A stretch of DNA of 64,000 nucleotides from Bacteroidia bacterium (GTDB taxonomy: Bacteria > Bacteroidota > Bacteroidia > Flavobacteriales > Flavobacteriaceae): NCBI GenBank assembly GCA_030427735.1, contig JAUIBP010000002.1, forward strand, positions 1-64,000. Reading direction: 5' to 3'. Position 1 is the stretch's first letter; every line of letters starts with the position of its first letter. The position numbers and the translations under genes were made by a program. Positions 46,578 to 55,676 of this stretch are shown here, one piece after another. The notes under the pieces were generated by a model. It saw nothing but the letters and a program-made list of their open reading frames with translations, was not told the DNA's origin and did not search any database.

Positions 46578-47312
46578 TTGAAAGACCAGATTAACACAGA
46601 TAGACTCCCCAAACACATCGCCATAATTATGGATGGCAACGGCAGGTGGGCCAAACAAAAAGGATTAATACGTGCCATTGGTCACGAAAATGGCACCAAA
46701 TCGGTAAGACAAACCGTAGAAGCCTGTGCCGAGTTAGGCGTAGAAAACTTAACCCTATATGCCTTTTCTACCGAAAATTGGAACCGTCCTAAACTAGAAG
46801 TAGAAACCTTAATGAAACTTTTAGTAAGCTCGCTTAAAAAGGAAATTAAAACCCTGCAGGACAACAACATCAAGCTAAACGCTATCGGCAATCTGTCACT
46901 TTTACCAAAAAAAGTATACAAAGAGCTATTAGAAGTTATCGACAAAACTGCTAATAATAGTAGAATGACTTTAACCCTTGCCTTAAGTTATGGCTCGCGC
47001 GAAGAACTCGTTCAGGCTATTACCGAAATAAGCAATAAAGTTAAAAATAATATAATTTCTTTAGAAAGTATTGACGAATCAGTTATAAATAAGCATCTTT
47101 ACACGCAAAATTTACCAGACGTAGACTTGCTTATACGCACTAGCGGCGAACAACGCATAAGTAATTTTCTGCTTTGGCAAATAGCCTATGCCGAATTATT
47201 CTTTACTAAGGTACTTTGGCCCGATTTTACTAAGCAACATTTGTATGATGCTATTATTGACTATCAAAAAAGAGAACGCCGTTTTGGAAAAACAAGTGAA
47301 CAACTTAGCTAA
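46578..47312 (+). CDS. uppS: isoprenyl transferase (undecaprenyl diphosphate synthase)
   Basis: Protein of 244 residues starting at a TTG, since no suitable ATG exists before the catalytic motif IAIIMDGNGRWAKQKG. Other motifs are ENLTLYAFSTENWNRPKLEV and IRTSGEQRISNFLLWQIAYA. It makes undecaprenyl diphosphate, the lipid carrier for peptidoglycan and other glycans. Between DUF6089 and bamA in an envelope operon. Confidence 0.93.
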   Translation: MKDQINTDRLPKHIAIIMDGNGRWAKQKGLIRAIGHENGTKSVRQTVEACAELGVENLTLYAFSTENWNRPKLEVETLMKLLVSSLKKEIKTLQDNNIKLNAIGNLSLLPKKVYKELLEVIDKTANNSRMTLTLALSYGSREELVQAITEISNKVKNNIISLESIDESVINKHLYTQNLPDVDLLIRTSGEQRISNFLLWQIAYAELFFTKVLWPDFTKQHLYDAIIDYQKRERRFGKTSEQLS

Positions 47313-47322
47313 TTCAATATCA

Positions 47323-49917
47323 TTGAAAACATTTTTACCCTTTATTTTTACTTTATGTTTATCATTAACTTCTTTATTAGTTAATGCCCAAGTCCCTCAA
47401 AATGCCGGCACAAAATATACCATTTCGGATATTAGCGTTTCTGGAAATTCTAGCTTCAGTTCAGAAACTATAGTAACCTACTCTGGGCTTAGAAAAGGCG
47501 AAGACATTCTTATTCCTGGCGAGGAAATTAGTAACGCCATTAAAAAATTATGGAAATCGGGACTGTTTAGCGATATCGAAATTTATATAAAAAATGTAGA
47601 AGGCAATTCTGCTGCTTTAGAAATTCATTTGTTCGATCTTCCCGAGCTACGCGATGTAAAAATTACTGGTGTTAAAAAGTCTAAAATTGAAGAAATTGTA
47701 GAAGAAAACAATCTTAATGAAGGCGTAAAGGTTACAGAAAACCTTATTACAACTACAAAAAACTATCTACAAAACAAATACCAAAAAGACGGTTTTTACA
47801 ATACCAAAGTAAACATAAATACCATTCCTATAGAAGACTCTATTGCTAAGCCTAGAGTTAATATGGTGGTAACTATAGATAAAGGCGAAAAAGTAAAAAT
47901 AGATAACATTAACTTCGAGGGCAACACTATGTTAAGCGACAAGAAGTTAAAATCGAGTATGAAAAACACTAAAGAAAAAAAATTCTATCGTGTTTGGAAA
48001 CGCTCTAAATATATTGAAGCCGATTACCAAGAAGATTTAACCAGCGTTATAGACACCTATAAAGAAAATGGGTATCGCGATGCGCGAATTATTTCGGACA
48101 GCATTAGCGTAAACAATAATAAAAACGTAACGTTAAATATTAAAGTAGAAGAAGGCGAAAAATACACCTTTGGTAACATTAGCTTTATAGGTAACACTGT
48201 TTATACAGACCAGCAGTTAGCATCTATTTTACGTGTACGTAAAGGCGACACCTACAATGGCGTTTTATTAGAAAAAGGGATTGCAGACGATACCAAACCA
48301 GATGGTAACGACCTTACCAACTTATATCAAAACAACGGATATTTATTCTCGCAAATAAACCCTGTTGAAACCAATGCCGACGGAAATGTAATCGATATGG
48401 AAATTAGAATTTCCGAAGGTAAACCCGCCTATTTCAACAACGTTACTATAGTAGGTAACGAAAAAACAAACGATCACGTTATATACAGAGAAATACGTAC
48501 GCGTCCAGGCGAATTGTACAGTAAGGCCAATGTGGTTAGAACTGTTCGCGAATTAAGTCAGTTAGGCTTTTTCGACGCCGAACAATTAACACCAGATTTT
48601 AAGAATGTAAATCCGAACGAGGGTACGGTAGATATGGAGTACAAAGTTGTAGAAACTGGGTCCAGCCAAATAGAACTACAAGGTGGTTATGGTGGTGGCG
48701 GCTTTATTGGTACCTTAGGTTTATCGTTTAACAACTTTTCGTTAAAAAACATACTTAATAAAGACGCTTACAAACCGCTTCCTATGGGAGATGGCCAAAA
48801 ACTTGCCCTTCGTTTACAAGCTAGTCAGTTTTACAGAACATACAGTTTCTCGTTTTCAGAACCTTGGATGGGCGGTAAAAAACCAGTACAATTTTCGACC
48901 TCTATATCGCACTCCAACCAGTTTTTATACGACAGTTCTACAGGAAGAGCAGATAAAGACAAACGCTTCAACATTACAGGAGTATCTGTTGGTTTAGCAA
49001 AACGTTTAACTGTACCAGACGATTATTTTACCTTATCGCAATCCATCAGTTATCAACATTACAACTTAAAAAACTATTACACGGGGCTATTTACGTTTGG
49101 TGACGGATTTTCTAACAACCTATCGTACACTATAGGTTTATCTAGAAACAACACCTATAACGACCCTATATTCCCTATAGGAGGATCTAACTTCAGCGTT
49201 AGTGCTAAATTATCTTTACCATACTCGTTATTCAACAATGTAGATTACGATGCGCTTGCTGAAGAATACAATGAAGATGAAGCCATTTATAGAGATCCAG
49301 ATGCATCGGCAGCCGACCAACAGGCGGCTTATACTAGAATGCAAGAAATAGATCAAGAACGCTACAACTGGTTAGAATTCTATAAAATTAAATTTAAAGG
49401 AGATTGGTACACTAACATTATTGGTAAACTGGTTTTAAGACCTAGTATAGAATTTGGATATTTAGGAGCATACAACCAAGCCAGAGGTGTAATTCCGTTT
49501 GAACGTTTCTTCTTAGGTGGGGATGGTTTAGGAAGCTATAGTTTAGATGGTAGAGAAGCTATTGCTTTACGTGGTTACCCTAACCAATCTATACAACCTT
49601 TGGATAAATATGGAGAGCCTACAGACGACGGTTCGTCTATCTACAACAAATTCTCTTTAGAATTGCGTTATCCTATTACCTTAAAAGCTTCAGCTAAAAT
49701 ATTTGCTTTAACTTTCGCCGAGGGTGGTGCAGCTTTCAACTCGTTTAGAGACTACAATCCGTTTCAGTTAAAGCGTTCTGCAGGTGTTGGTTTACGTGTA
49801 TTTATGCCTGCATTTGGATTATTAGGTATCGATTTTGGTTACGGATTCGATCCGCTTCCAGGACAAACCAAAGCCAACGGCTGGGAAACACACTTCATCA
49901 TTGGTCAACAATTCTAA
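47323..49917 (+). CDS. bamA: outer membrane assembly factor BamA
   Basis: Protein of 864 residues from a TTG at 47323, 10 bp after the uppS stop, which gives an ideal signal peptide (KTFLPFIFTLCLSLTSLLVNAQ, cleaved before VPQNAG). A longer frame from 47188 would overlap uppS and bury that signal. POTRA domains fill the first half (YTISDISVSGNSSFSSETIV, then KVKIDNINFEGNTMLSDKKL). The C-terminal Omp85 barrel carries RGYPNQSI and ends VGLRVFMPAFGLLGIDFGYG to a terminal Phe. It inserts outer membrane proteins. Confidence 0.94.
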   Translation: MKTFLPFIFTLCLSLTSLLVNAQVPQNAGTKYTISDISVSGNSSFSSETIVTYSGLRKGEDILIPGEEISNAIKKLWKSGLFSDIEIYIKNVEGNSAALEIHLFDLPELRDVKITGVKKSKIEEIVEENNLNEGVKVTENLITTTKNYLQNKYQKDGFYNTKVNINTIPIEDSIAKPRVNMVVTIDKGEKVKIDNINFEGNTMLSDKKLKSSMKNTKEKKFYRVWKRSKYIEADYQEDLTSVIDTYKENGYRDARIISDSISVNNNKNVTLNIKVEEGEKYTFGNISFIGNTVYTDQQLASILRVRKGDTYNGVLLEKGIADDTKPDGNDLTNLYQNNGYLFSQINPVETNADGNVIDMEIRISEGKPAYFNNVTIVGNEKTNDHVIYREIRTRPGELYSKANVVRTVRELSQLGFFDAEQLTPDFKNVNPNEGTVDMEYKVVETGSSQIELQGGYGGGGFIGTLGLSFNNFSLKNILNKDAYKPLPMGDGQKLALRLQASQFYRTYSFSFSEPWMGGKKPVQFSTSISHSNQFLYDSSTGRADKDKRFNITGVSVGLAKRLTVPDDYFTLSQSISYQHYNLKNYYTGLFTFGDGFSNNLSYTIGLSRNNTYNDPIFPIGGSNFSVSAKLSLPYSLFNNVDYDALAEEYNEDEAIYRDPDASAADQQAAYTRMQEIDQERYNWLEFYKIKFKGDWYTNIIGKLVLRPSIEFGYLGAYNQARGVIPFERFFLGGDGLGSYSLDGREAIALRGYPNQSIQPLDKYGEPTDDGSSIYNKFSLELRYPITLKASAKIFALTFAEGGAAFNSFRDYNPFQLKRSAGVGLRVFMPAFGLLGIDFGYGFDPLPGQTKANGWETHFIIGQQF

Positions 49918-49991
49918 TTTGGCACGATATTTTCTATCAACTCTAATATGAATTACTTAAAGATTTAAAAGGTATAACGTTAAAATTTGTT

Positions 49992-49999
49992 AATTTTGG
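49992..49999 (+). promoter_or_regulatory. possible -7 box upstream of the first ompH-like gene
   Basis: TAATTTTG matches TAnnTTTG, 77 bases before the ATG. No clear -33 element at normal spacing; tentative. The 160-base gap before the gene holds nothing else obvious. Confidence 0.3.
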
Positions 50000-50076
50000 A
50001 AACTTTAATTCAGGAAAGCACAGAATAAAATAAACCATCTGTCGTTTTAAAAGTTTACAGCTGATAAATTACTAAT

Positions 50077-51102
50077 ATGAAACAAATGAAACTAAACGTT
50101 CTTTTATTACTTACTGTAGTATGCTTACTAAGTCTTAACGCCACGGCACAACGCGGTGTAAGAATAGGTTATATCGATACAGAATATATATTAGAGAACG
50201 TACCTGAATACCAAGATGCCACAGTACAACTTAACGACAAAGTTAAACGTTGGAAAAGCGACATAGAACTTAAACTAAACGATGTTGCCCAAAAACGTAA
50301 AAACTTAAGCAACGAAAAGGCATTACTCACTAAAGAGCTATACGAAGAACGCAAAGAAGATATCGATTTTGAAGAAAAAGAAATATTAGACTATCAACAA
50401 AAACGCTTTGGTCCTAACGGCGATTTAATGCTTCAAAAAAAGCAATTAATACAACCCATACAAGATCAAATTTTTGCAGCAGTGCAAGATATAGCAGCCT
50501 CTAAACAATACGACTTTATATTCGATAAGTCAGCTGATGTAGTCATGTTATACTCTGCAGAACGCTACGATATAAGCGAATTGGTATTACGAAGCATAAG
50601 CAGAGCCTCGAAACGCCAACAAGCCCAAAACAAAGCAGCAAGACGAGCAGCCGAAGCCGAAGAAGTTGTACCAGACTACAACCCTGAAGCCGAAGCCAGA
50701 GAACAAGCTTTAGAAGAAAAACGACAAGCCAGAGAAACCCTAGAAGATCAACGTCGCCAAGAAATTTTAGAAGAACGCGCCGCTAAAAAAGCCGAGGCCG
50801 AAGCCCGAAGACAAGCTATTATTGACCAAAGAGAAAAAGAAAGGCAAGAAAAATTGGACGCAAGAAATAAAGTTTCAGAAAATAATGATACTTTAGAGCC
50901 CTCCGAACTTAACGAAGACGGAACACCAAAAACTAAAGAACAAATTTTAGAAGAACGTAAAGAACAAAAATTAAGAGATCGCGAAGCAAGACAACGGGAA
51001 CTAGAAGAACGCAAACAACGCATTTTAGAAGAACGTGAAAAAGCAAAACAAGAACGCGAAGCAAACGAGAACAATACAACAAATAACGAAGACAGTAATT
51101 AA
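50077..51102 (+). CDS. OmpH/Skp family periplasmic chaperone, long form
   Basis: Protein of 341 residues with a signal peptide (VLLLLTVVCLLSLNATAQ) and an OmpH/Skp core (RIGYIDTEYILENVPEYQDA and FDKSADVVMLYSAERYDISE). The last 150 residues are a low-complexity, highly charged coiled coil (EEKRQARETLEDQRRQEILE and similar), absent from typical 160-170 residue Skp proteins. It likely escorts outer-membrane proteins to BamA, encoded just upstream. Confidence 0.9.
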   Translation: MKQMKLNVLLLLTVVCLLSLNATAQRGVRIGYIDTEYILENVPEYQDATVQLNDKVKRWKSDIELKLNDVAQKRKNLSNEKALLTKELYEERKEDIDFEEKEILDYQQKRFGPNGDLMLQKKQLIQPIQDQIFAAVQDIAASKQYDFIFDKSADVVMLYSAERYDISELVLRSISRASKRQQAQNKAARRAAEAEEVVPDYNPEAEAREQALEEKRQARETLEDQRRQEILEERAAKKAEAEARRQAIIDQREKERQEKLDARNKVSENNDTLEPSELNEDGTPKTKEQILEERKEQKLRDREARQRELEERKQRILEEREKAKQEREANENNTTNNEDSN

Positions 51103-51134
51103 CTAAATTTTATACACAAATTAATACTTTAAAA

Positions 51135-51644
51135 ATGAAACAAATCAAAACCCTTTTAATTGCAACTGCTTTATTTATTGGAGCAACATCTTTTGTACAA
51201 GCACAAAGTAAAGTTGCCCATATTAACACCCAAGAATTGGTATCTGCAATGCCAGAAATGAAAGCCGCACAAGCGCAAATGGATAAGTTGGGTAAAACTT
51301 ACGAAGCAGACATTAAAAATATGGCGACTGAACTTGATACTAAAGTAAAACAGTACGACGCAGAATCTTCTACAAAAACACAAGAAGAAAACGCTAAGCG
51401 TGTGCAAGAAGTACAGTCTATGGAGCAAAACATTCGCCAGTATCAAGCTCAAGCTCAAAAAGACATGCAACAAAAAGAAATCGATCTTTTAAAACCAATT
51501 ACCGAAAAAGCTAAAGCTGCAATTTTAAAAGTAGCTAGAGCTCAAGGATTCGAGTATGTATTAGATTCTTCTCAAGGTAGTGGTGTAATCATGGCCGATG
51601 GTAAAAACTTATTAGCTGATGTGAAAAAAGAATTAGGTTTCTAA
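51135..51644 (+). CDS. OmpH/Skp family periplasmic chaperone
   Basis: Protein of 169 residues, the usual length, with a signal peptide (TLLIATALFIGATSFVQAQ), then VAHINTQELVSAMPEMKAAQ and a coiled-coil tentacle region to LLADVKKELGF. Second ompH paralogue, 32 bp after the first and followed by a strong terminator. Confidence 0.93.
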   Translation: MKQIKTLLIATALFIGATSFVQAQSKVAHINTQELVSAMPEMKAAQAQMDKLGKTYEADIKNMATELDTKVKQYDAESSTKTQEENAKRVQEVQSMEQNIRQYQAQAQKDMQQKEIDLLKPITEKAKAAILKVARAQGFEYVLDSSQGSGVIMADGKNLLADVKKELGF

Positions 51645-51664
51645 TTATACACTTAAGAAATACT

Positions 51665-51696
51665 AAAAAAGCCACTTTATATAAAGTGGCTTTTTT
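51665..51696 (+). terminator. terminator of the bamA-ompH region
   Basis: A 15-bp perfect stem (arms 51665-51679 and 51682-51696, AAAAAAGCCACTTTA on the left) with a 2-base loop, followed by further T. It separates the ompH gene from murI. Confidence 0.88.
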
Positions 51697-51710
51697 TTAT
51701 TTTTGACCTC

Positions 51711-52490
51711 ATGAGCAAACAACCCATAGGCATATTCGATTCTGGTGTAGGTGGCACTTCTGTATTTAAAGAAATACAGGCCCTGTTACCACACGAAAAC
51801 ACAATTTATTTGGCCGATAGTGCCAATGCGCCTTATGGCAGTAAATCGCCGCAAGACATCTTAAATTTAAGTATTAAAAATACCGAGTGGCTTTTAAACA
51901 AAGACTGTAAACTTATTGTAGTAGCTTGCAACACCGCTACAACTAATGCCATTTCGGAACTTAGGCAAAAATATAACATTCCATTTATAGGTATAGAACC
52001 AGCAATTAAACCGGCCTCCTTAAACAGCAAAACCAAAGCGGTAGGTATATTGGCTACAAAGGGTACATTAAGTAGTAAACTATTCCATAATACAAGTAGC
52101 TTATACAGCAATGGCGTACAGGTAATCGAGCAAATAGGCGAAGGTATTGTGCCATTAATTGAGGAAGGCAAAGCTTTAAGTCCTGAAATGGAAACCTTGC
52201 TTAAACGTTATTTAAAGCCTATGATTACTGCAAATATCGATTATTTGGTACTTGGGTGTACGCACTACCCTTATGTGCTTCCTTTGCTTTTAAAATTGCT
52301 TCCGAAACACGTAAAAATTATCGATTCTGGTGAAGCTGTTGCAAAACAAACCAAAGCCGTACTAGTACACAATAACACGTTAAATACGTCCGCATCTTTA
52401 GGGAAACATCTCTTCTACTCTAATGCATCTACTAGTGTTATGGAAACGCTGTTAGGCAAGCCTTACCAAGTAGACTATTTAAAGTTTTAA
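51711..52490 (+). CDS. murI: glutamate racemase
   Basis: Protein of 259 residues with the two catalytic cysteines in VVACNTATTNA and VLGCTHYPYVLP, and IGIFDSGVGGTSV at the N-terminus. It supplies D-glutamate for peptidoglycan. The ATG lies 14 bases after the terminator stem, so its promoter may overlap that terminator. Confidence 0.95.
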   Translation: MSKQPIGIFDSGVGGTSVFKEIQALLPHENTIYLADSANAPYGSKSPQDILNLSIKNTEWLLNKDCKLIVVACNTATTNAISELRQKYNIPFIGIEPAIKPASLNSKTKAVGILATKGTLSSKLFHNTSSLYSNGVQVIEQIGEGIVPLIEEGKALSPEMETLLKRYLKPMITANIDYLVLGCTHYPYVLPLLLKLLPKHVKIIDSGEAVAKQTKAVLVHNNTLNTSASLGKHLFYSNASTSVMETLLGKPYQVDYLKF

Positions 52491-52514
52491 AGCTTCGTTC
52501 TTAAAAACCGAATT

Positions 52515-53027
52515 TTATTCTTTAAACCAACTTGAATAGGTAATATAATTATCGGCGATTCTGTGTATTTCTCCCGAAATGAGGTCCTCACTAATATCCT
52601 TTACTTTAACAGCAGGAACACCAGCATAAATACTTCCAGACTCGACTATAGTATTTTTTGTAACAACTGCACCCGCAGCTATTATAGAATTACTTTCAAC
52701 AATACAATCGTCCATAATAATGCTACCCATACCAACCAACACATTATCGTGTATGGTACAGCCATGTACAATAGCATTATGCCCTATAGACACATTGTTA
52801 CCAATGGTTGTGGGCGACTTTTGGTAAGTGGCGTGAATAACAGCACCATCTTGTATGTTAACTTTATTGCCAATTTTTATGTAATGAACATCACCGCGAA
52901 TTACAGCATTAAACCAAACGCTACACTGAGTACCAAAAGACACTTCTCCTACAATTGTAGCATTTTCTGCAATAAAACAATCGTCTGGTATTTGAGGGGC
53001 GTGACCACGAACAGATTTAATAACCAT
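52515..53027 (-). CDS. gamma carbonic anhydrase-like hexapeptide-repeat protein
   Basis: Protein of 170 residues forming a left-handed beta-helix (repeats such as TTIGNNVSIGHNAIVHGCTI and DNVLVGMGSIIMDDCIVESN). Histidines at IHATYQ and GHNAIVHG fit the zinc site of the YrdA/PaaY-type gamma class. Enzymatic activity is uncertain in this subfamily. It follows the PorP/SprF gene by 14 bp on the same strand. Confidence 0.9.
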   Translation of the reverse strand: MVIKSVRGHAPQIPDDCFIAENATIVGEVSFGTQCSVWFNAVIRGDVHYIKIGNKVNIQDGAVIHATYQKSPTTIGNNVSIGHNAIVHGCTIHDNVLVGMGSIIMDDCIVESNSIIAAGAVVTKNTIVESGSIYAGVPAVKVKDISEDLISGEIHRIADNYITYSSWFKE

Positions 53028-53041
53028 GATAAAACTTAGTA

Positions 53042-54052
53042 TTAGTTAACCGAAGGACAATCGCACTCGTATTTAATTTTTCTACAATTAAAATTAAAAC
53101 CAAGCGTAAACTGATGAAAACCACCATTATCAAAAACCACTGCATTAGATTGATAAGTGTATGTATATGCGAACATAAACTGCTTATAATTTACACCCAC
53201 AAGTGGCGAAAAATATTGGGCATTTTTATACACGTCGTCTGAAACAGCATCTAAATCCGGATTGTCTGCACGGTCTAAACTACGTCTGTAAGACAACCCT
53301 AAATATAAACTTGCTGTATCGAAGTTTTGATACAATTTGATATTAGCATCTATTAAAGACTCCTTTGTTCCTTCTTTATATTGATATAGTATAGACGGTT
53401 CCCACGACAGCCCTTCCAGTCTGGTGCTAAATACCGAACCTACAGAAAATAAATAACGTCTTAAATTACTGGTAACCTCAATATCGTTGTTAACGCCTTC
53501 GTTGTTAATTAAATTTTTAACTGTAGCGTGTATGTACGTATTTAAAAAATGATAAGACATTCCAAAATCGATATTAAAATCTAATGCACTTTGGTCTATT
53601 CCAGCTATTATTGGGTCGTAACCACCATCGATAAACGCCGACTCGTCTAAACGGTATTGTACAACTCCAGCACTTAAACCAAACGACAACATGTTAAGAT
53701 CTAGTTCGTTTCTAGAAAACATTAAGTGATGGGCATAAGTTGCATAAGCACCACTTTGCGAATGGTAACCGTTTTTATCGGTATATAAAATACCACCCAC
53801 AGCAGAGGGGCTATCCCCTATACGGCTATTTGCACTCAAAGTCATAAGTCTAGGTGCATCGTCTGTTCCTAACCATTGCTGTCTTGCCGTTAAGCGCACT
53901 TTGGCACAGTTGGCTACACCGGCCATAGACGGATGGATTAGGTAATAGTTATCTGTTAAATAATCTGAGTAAATTGGAAGTCCTTCTTGTGCACGACAAA
54001 AGGGTATTACGACCATAAAAAAAAGGAAAACCTTTAGTGTTTTTAATGTCAT
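53042..54052 (-). CDS. PorP/SprF family type IX secretion-associated outer membrane protein
   Basis: Protein of 336 residues with a signal peptide (LKVFLFFMVVIPFCRAQ), the PorP/SprF start GLPIYSDYLTDNYYLIHPSM and C-terminal FTLGFNFNCRK. These beta-barrels bind partner gliding or type IX secretion substrates at the surface. No substrate gene with a type IX C-terminal domain is adjacent, which is unusual since many copies are paired. Confidence 0.9.
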   Translation of the reverse strand: MTLKTLKVFLFFMVVIPFCRAQEGLPIYSDYLTDNYYLIHPSMAGVANCAKVRLTARQQWLGTDDAPRLMTLSANSRIGDSPSAVGGILYTDKNGYHSQSGAYATYAHHLMFSRNELDLNMLSFGLSAGVVQYRLDESAFIDGGYDPIIAGIDQSALDFNIDFGMSYHFLNTYIHATVKNLINNEGVNNDIEVTSNLRRYLFSVGSVFSTRLEGLSWEPSILYQYKEGTKESLIDANIKLYQNFDTASLYLGLSYRRSLDRADNPDLDAVSDDVYKNAQYFSPLVGVNYKQFMFAYTYTYQSNAVVFDNGGFHQFTLGFNFNCRKIKYECDCPSVN

Positions 54053-54352
54053 TGTTTTATTACCGTTTGCTATTAGTAGTTATTAGGGACCAAAAAAAAT
54101 GGCTATACTACCCCGAATGGTTCAAATATATAAATTATAACCAAGAGATTTCAGATATATTTTACTGATATTACGTAAATCTTAAAGAAAAACTCAAAAG
54201 ACGACTGCTATTTATCAGCACTTTAGCTTTTTCACCAGAAAAACCTAAATTATTTCTAAAACTGAAATAAAGAATCTGCACGCACTAGCAATAAGCCTAA
54301 AACCGCCTTTTTAGAACCGTTAGTTTTCGTATTTTTGTAAAAATTTTAGATC
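54053..54352. promoter_or_regulatory. divergent intergenic region between PorP/SprF and nfu genes
   Basis: A 300-base AT-rich gap. TATTTTTG at 54330-54337 (+) is a -7 box 15 bases before the nfu-like ATG. CAAATATA at 54123-54130 is a TATATTTG box on the minus strand, about 70 bases before the PorP/SprF start. No convincing -33 elements or other structure seen. Confidence 0.45.
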
Positions 54353-55255
54353 ATGAAAACATATAGTGTTTCTATACAAGAAACCACAAATCCAGCAATA
54401 TTAAAATTCGAACTCAATCAATTTATCACAAAATACCAGAGCTTTGAATTTAATAATATAGACGAAGCCAAAATATCGCCTCTAGCACAACAATTGTTTT
54501 ATTTACCATTTGTAAAAAAAGTATATATATCTGCCAACTTTATAGCTATAGAACGTTATAATATTGTAAACTGGCCAGATGTACAAGACGAAGTTGCCAC
54601 GCAAATTGCCGATTATTTAAACAACGGTGGTACTGTAGTTATTGAAGAACAAGCTCCTAAAAAAACAGCGGTAACCGTTTACGCCGAAAGTACACCCAAC
54701 CCTGCTGTACAAAAATTTGTTGCCAACAAAAAACTAGTAACAGCCTTATTTGAATTCACCTCTATAGACGATGCAAAATTATCGCCTTTAGCTCAAGAAT
54801 TATTTCATTTTCCGTTTGTAAAAAGTGTTTTTATAGACGAAAATTACGTTTCTATTACAAAATACGATATCGCAGAATGGCAAGACATTACGCTAGAACT
54901 ACGCGAATTTATTAGAAGTTTTATAGAACAAGGTAAAGAGGTTGTTAGTCCAGAAGCTACTGAAACTTTAGAAAAAACAACAGCACAAGTCGATAAAAAA
55001 TTTGACGCATTAGACGACACTTCTAAAGAGATTATAAACATATTAGAAGAATATGTTAAACCAGCGGTTGCTAGCGATGGTGGTAATATTCAATTTCAAG
55101 ATTACAACCCGAACACTAAAACGGTACAGGTTATTTTACAAGGTGCTTGTAGCGGATGTCCGTCGTCTACTTTCACTTTAAAGAATGGTATAGAAAACAT
55201 GCTTAAAGAAATGTTACACGATAAAGTAGAACGGGTTGAAGCCATTAACGGGTAA
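54353..55255 (+). CDS. NifU/Nfu-type iron-sulfur scaffold with duplicated Nfu-N domain
   Basis: Protein of 300 residues. Two Nfu-N repeats lie in tandem (about 1-90 with TTNPAILKFELNQ, and about 105-195 with STPNPAVQKFVANKK). Each has the same layout of ISPLAQQLF or LSPLAQELF followed by PFVK. The C-terminal NifU domain carries the cluster-binding CxxC in GACSGCPSS. It delivers Fe-S clusters to client proteins. Confidence 0.93.
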   Translation: MKTYSVSIQETTNPAILKFELNQFITKYQSFEFNNIDEAKISPLAQQLFYLPFVKKVYISANFIAIERYNIVNWPDVQDEVATQIADYLNNGGTVVIEEQAPKKTAVTVYAESTPNPAVQKFVANKKLVTALFEFTSIDDAKLSPLAQELFHFPFVKSVFIDENYVSITKYDIAEWQDITLELREFIRSFIEQGKEVVSPEATETLEKTTAQVDKKFDALDDTSKEIINILEEYVKPAVASDGGNIQFQDYNPNTKTVQVILQGACSGCPSSTFTLKNGIENMLKEMLHDKVERVEAING

Positions 55256-55332
55256 GCAACTTTAACAATTCATTATCAAGACTATAGATATAGTATTTGT
55301 AATTTTAAGAGAACCACTTAAATTTAAAAATT

Positions 55333-55536
55333 ATGTCTATTTTAAAAGTTATTGAAATTCTTGCCAATTCTAATAAAAGTTGGGAGGATGCTACAAAAAA
55401 AGCAGTAAAAGAAGCTGCAGCAACCGTAAAAAACATTAAGTCTGTGTATGTTAAAGAACACAGTGCAACGGTTAAAAACGGAGATATTGATGAATACCGT
55501 GTTAATGTAAAAATCACCTTCGAAGTGAATCATTAA
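55333..55536 (+). CDS. dodecin-family flavin-binding protein
   Basis: Protein of 67 residues with the dodecin pattern: a single strand, one helix (SWEDATKKAVKEAAATVKNI) and two strands (KSVYVKEHSATVKNGDIDEY, then VNVKITFEV). Dodecins assemble as dodecamers and store or sequester flavins. Monocistronic and followed by a perfect terminator. Confidence 0.93.
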   Translation: MSILKVIEILANSNKSWEDATKKAVKEAAATVKNIKSVYVKEHSATVKNGDIDEYRVNVKITFEVNH

Positions 55537-55554
55537 ATACTAATTCTAAAAACT

Positions 55555-55588
55555 AAAAAGCACTTTTGATATATCAAAAGTGCTTTTT
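55555..55588 (+). terminator. terminator of the dodecin gene
   Basis: A perfect 17-bp hairpin with no unpaired loop beyond that forced by the turn (AAAAAGCACTTTTGATA followed directly by its complement), ending in a T-run. Confidence 0.85.
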
Positions 55589-55638
55589 GTTTATACTTAT
55601 TTTACTTAGGTTATAACTTAGCTTTTAAAATGTTTTGT

Positions 55639-55646
55639 TAGCTTTG
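55639..55646 (+). promoter_or_regulatory. -7 box of the mscS-type gene
   Basis: TAGCTTTG matches TAnnTTTG and lies 30 bases before the ATG at 55677. No clear -33 box. Confidence 0.4.
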
Positions 55647-55676
55647 CCTATTATAAAAAATCAATAAATTAAATAC

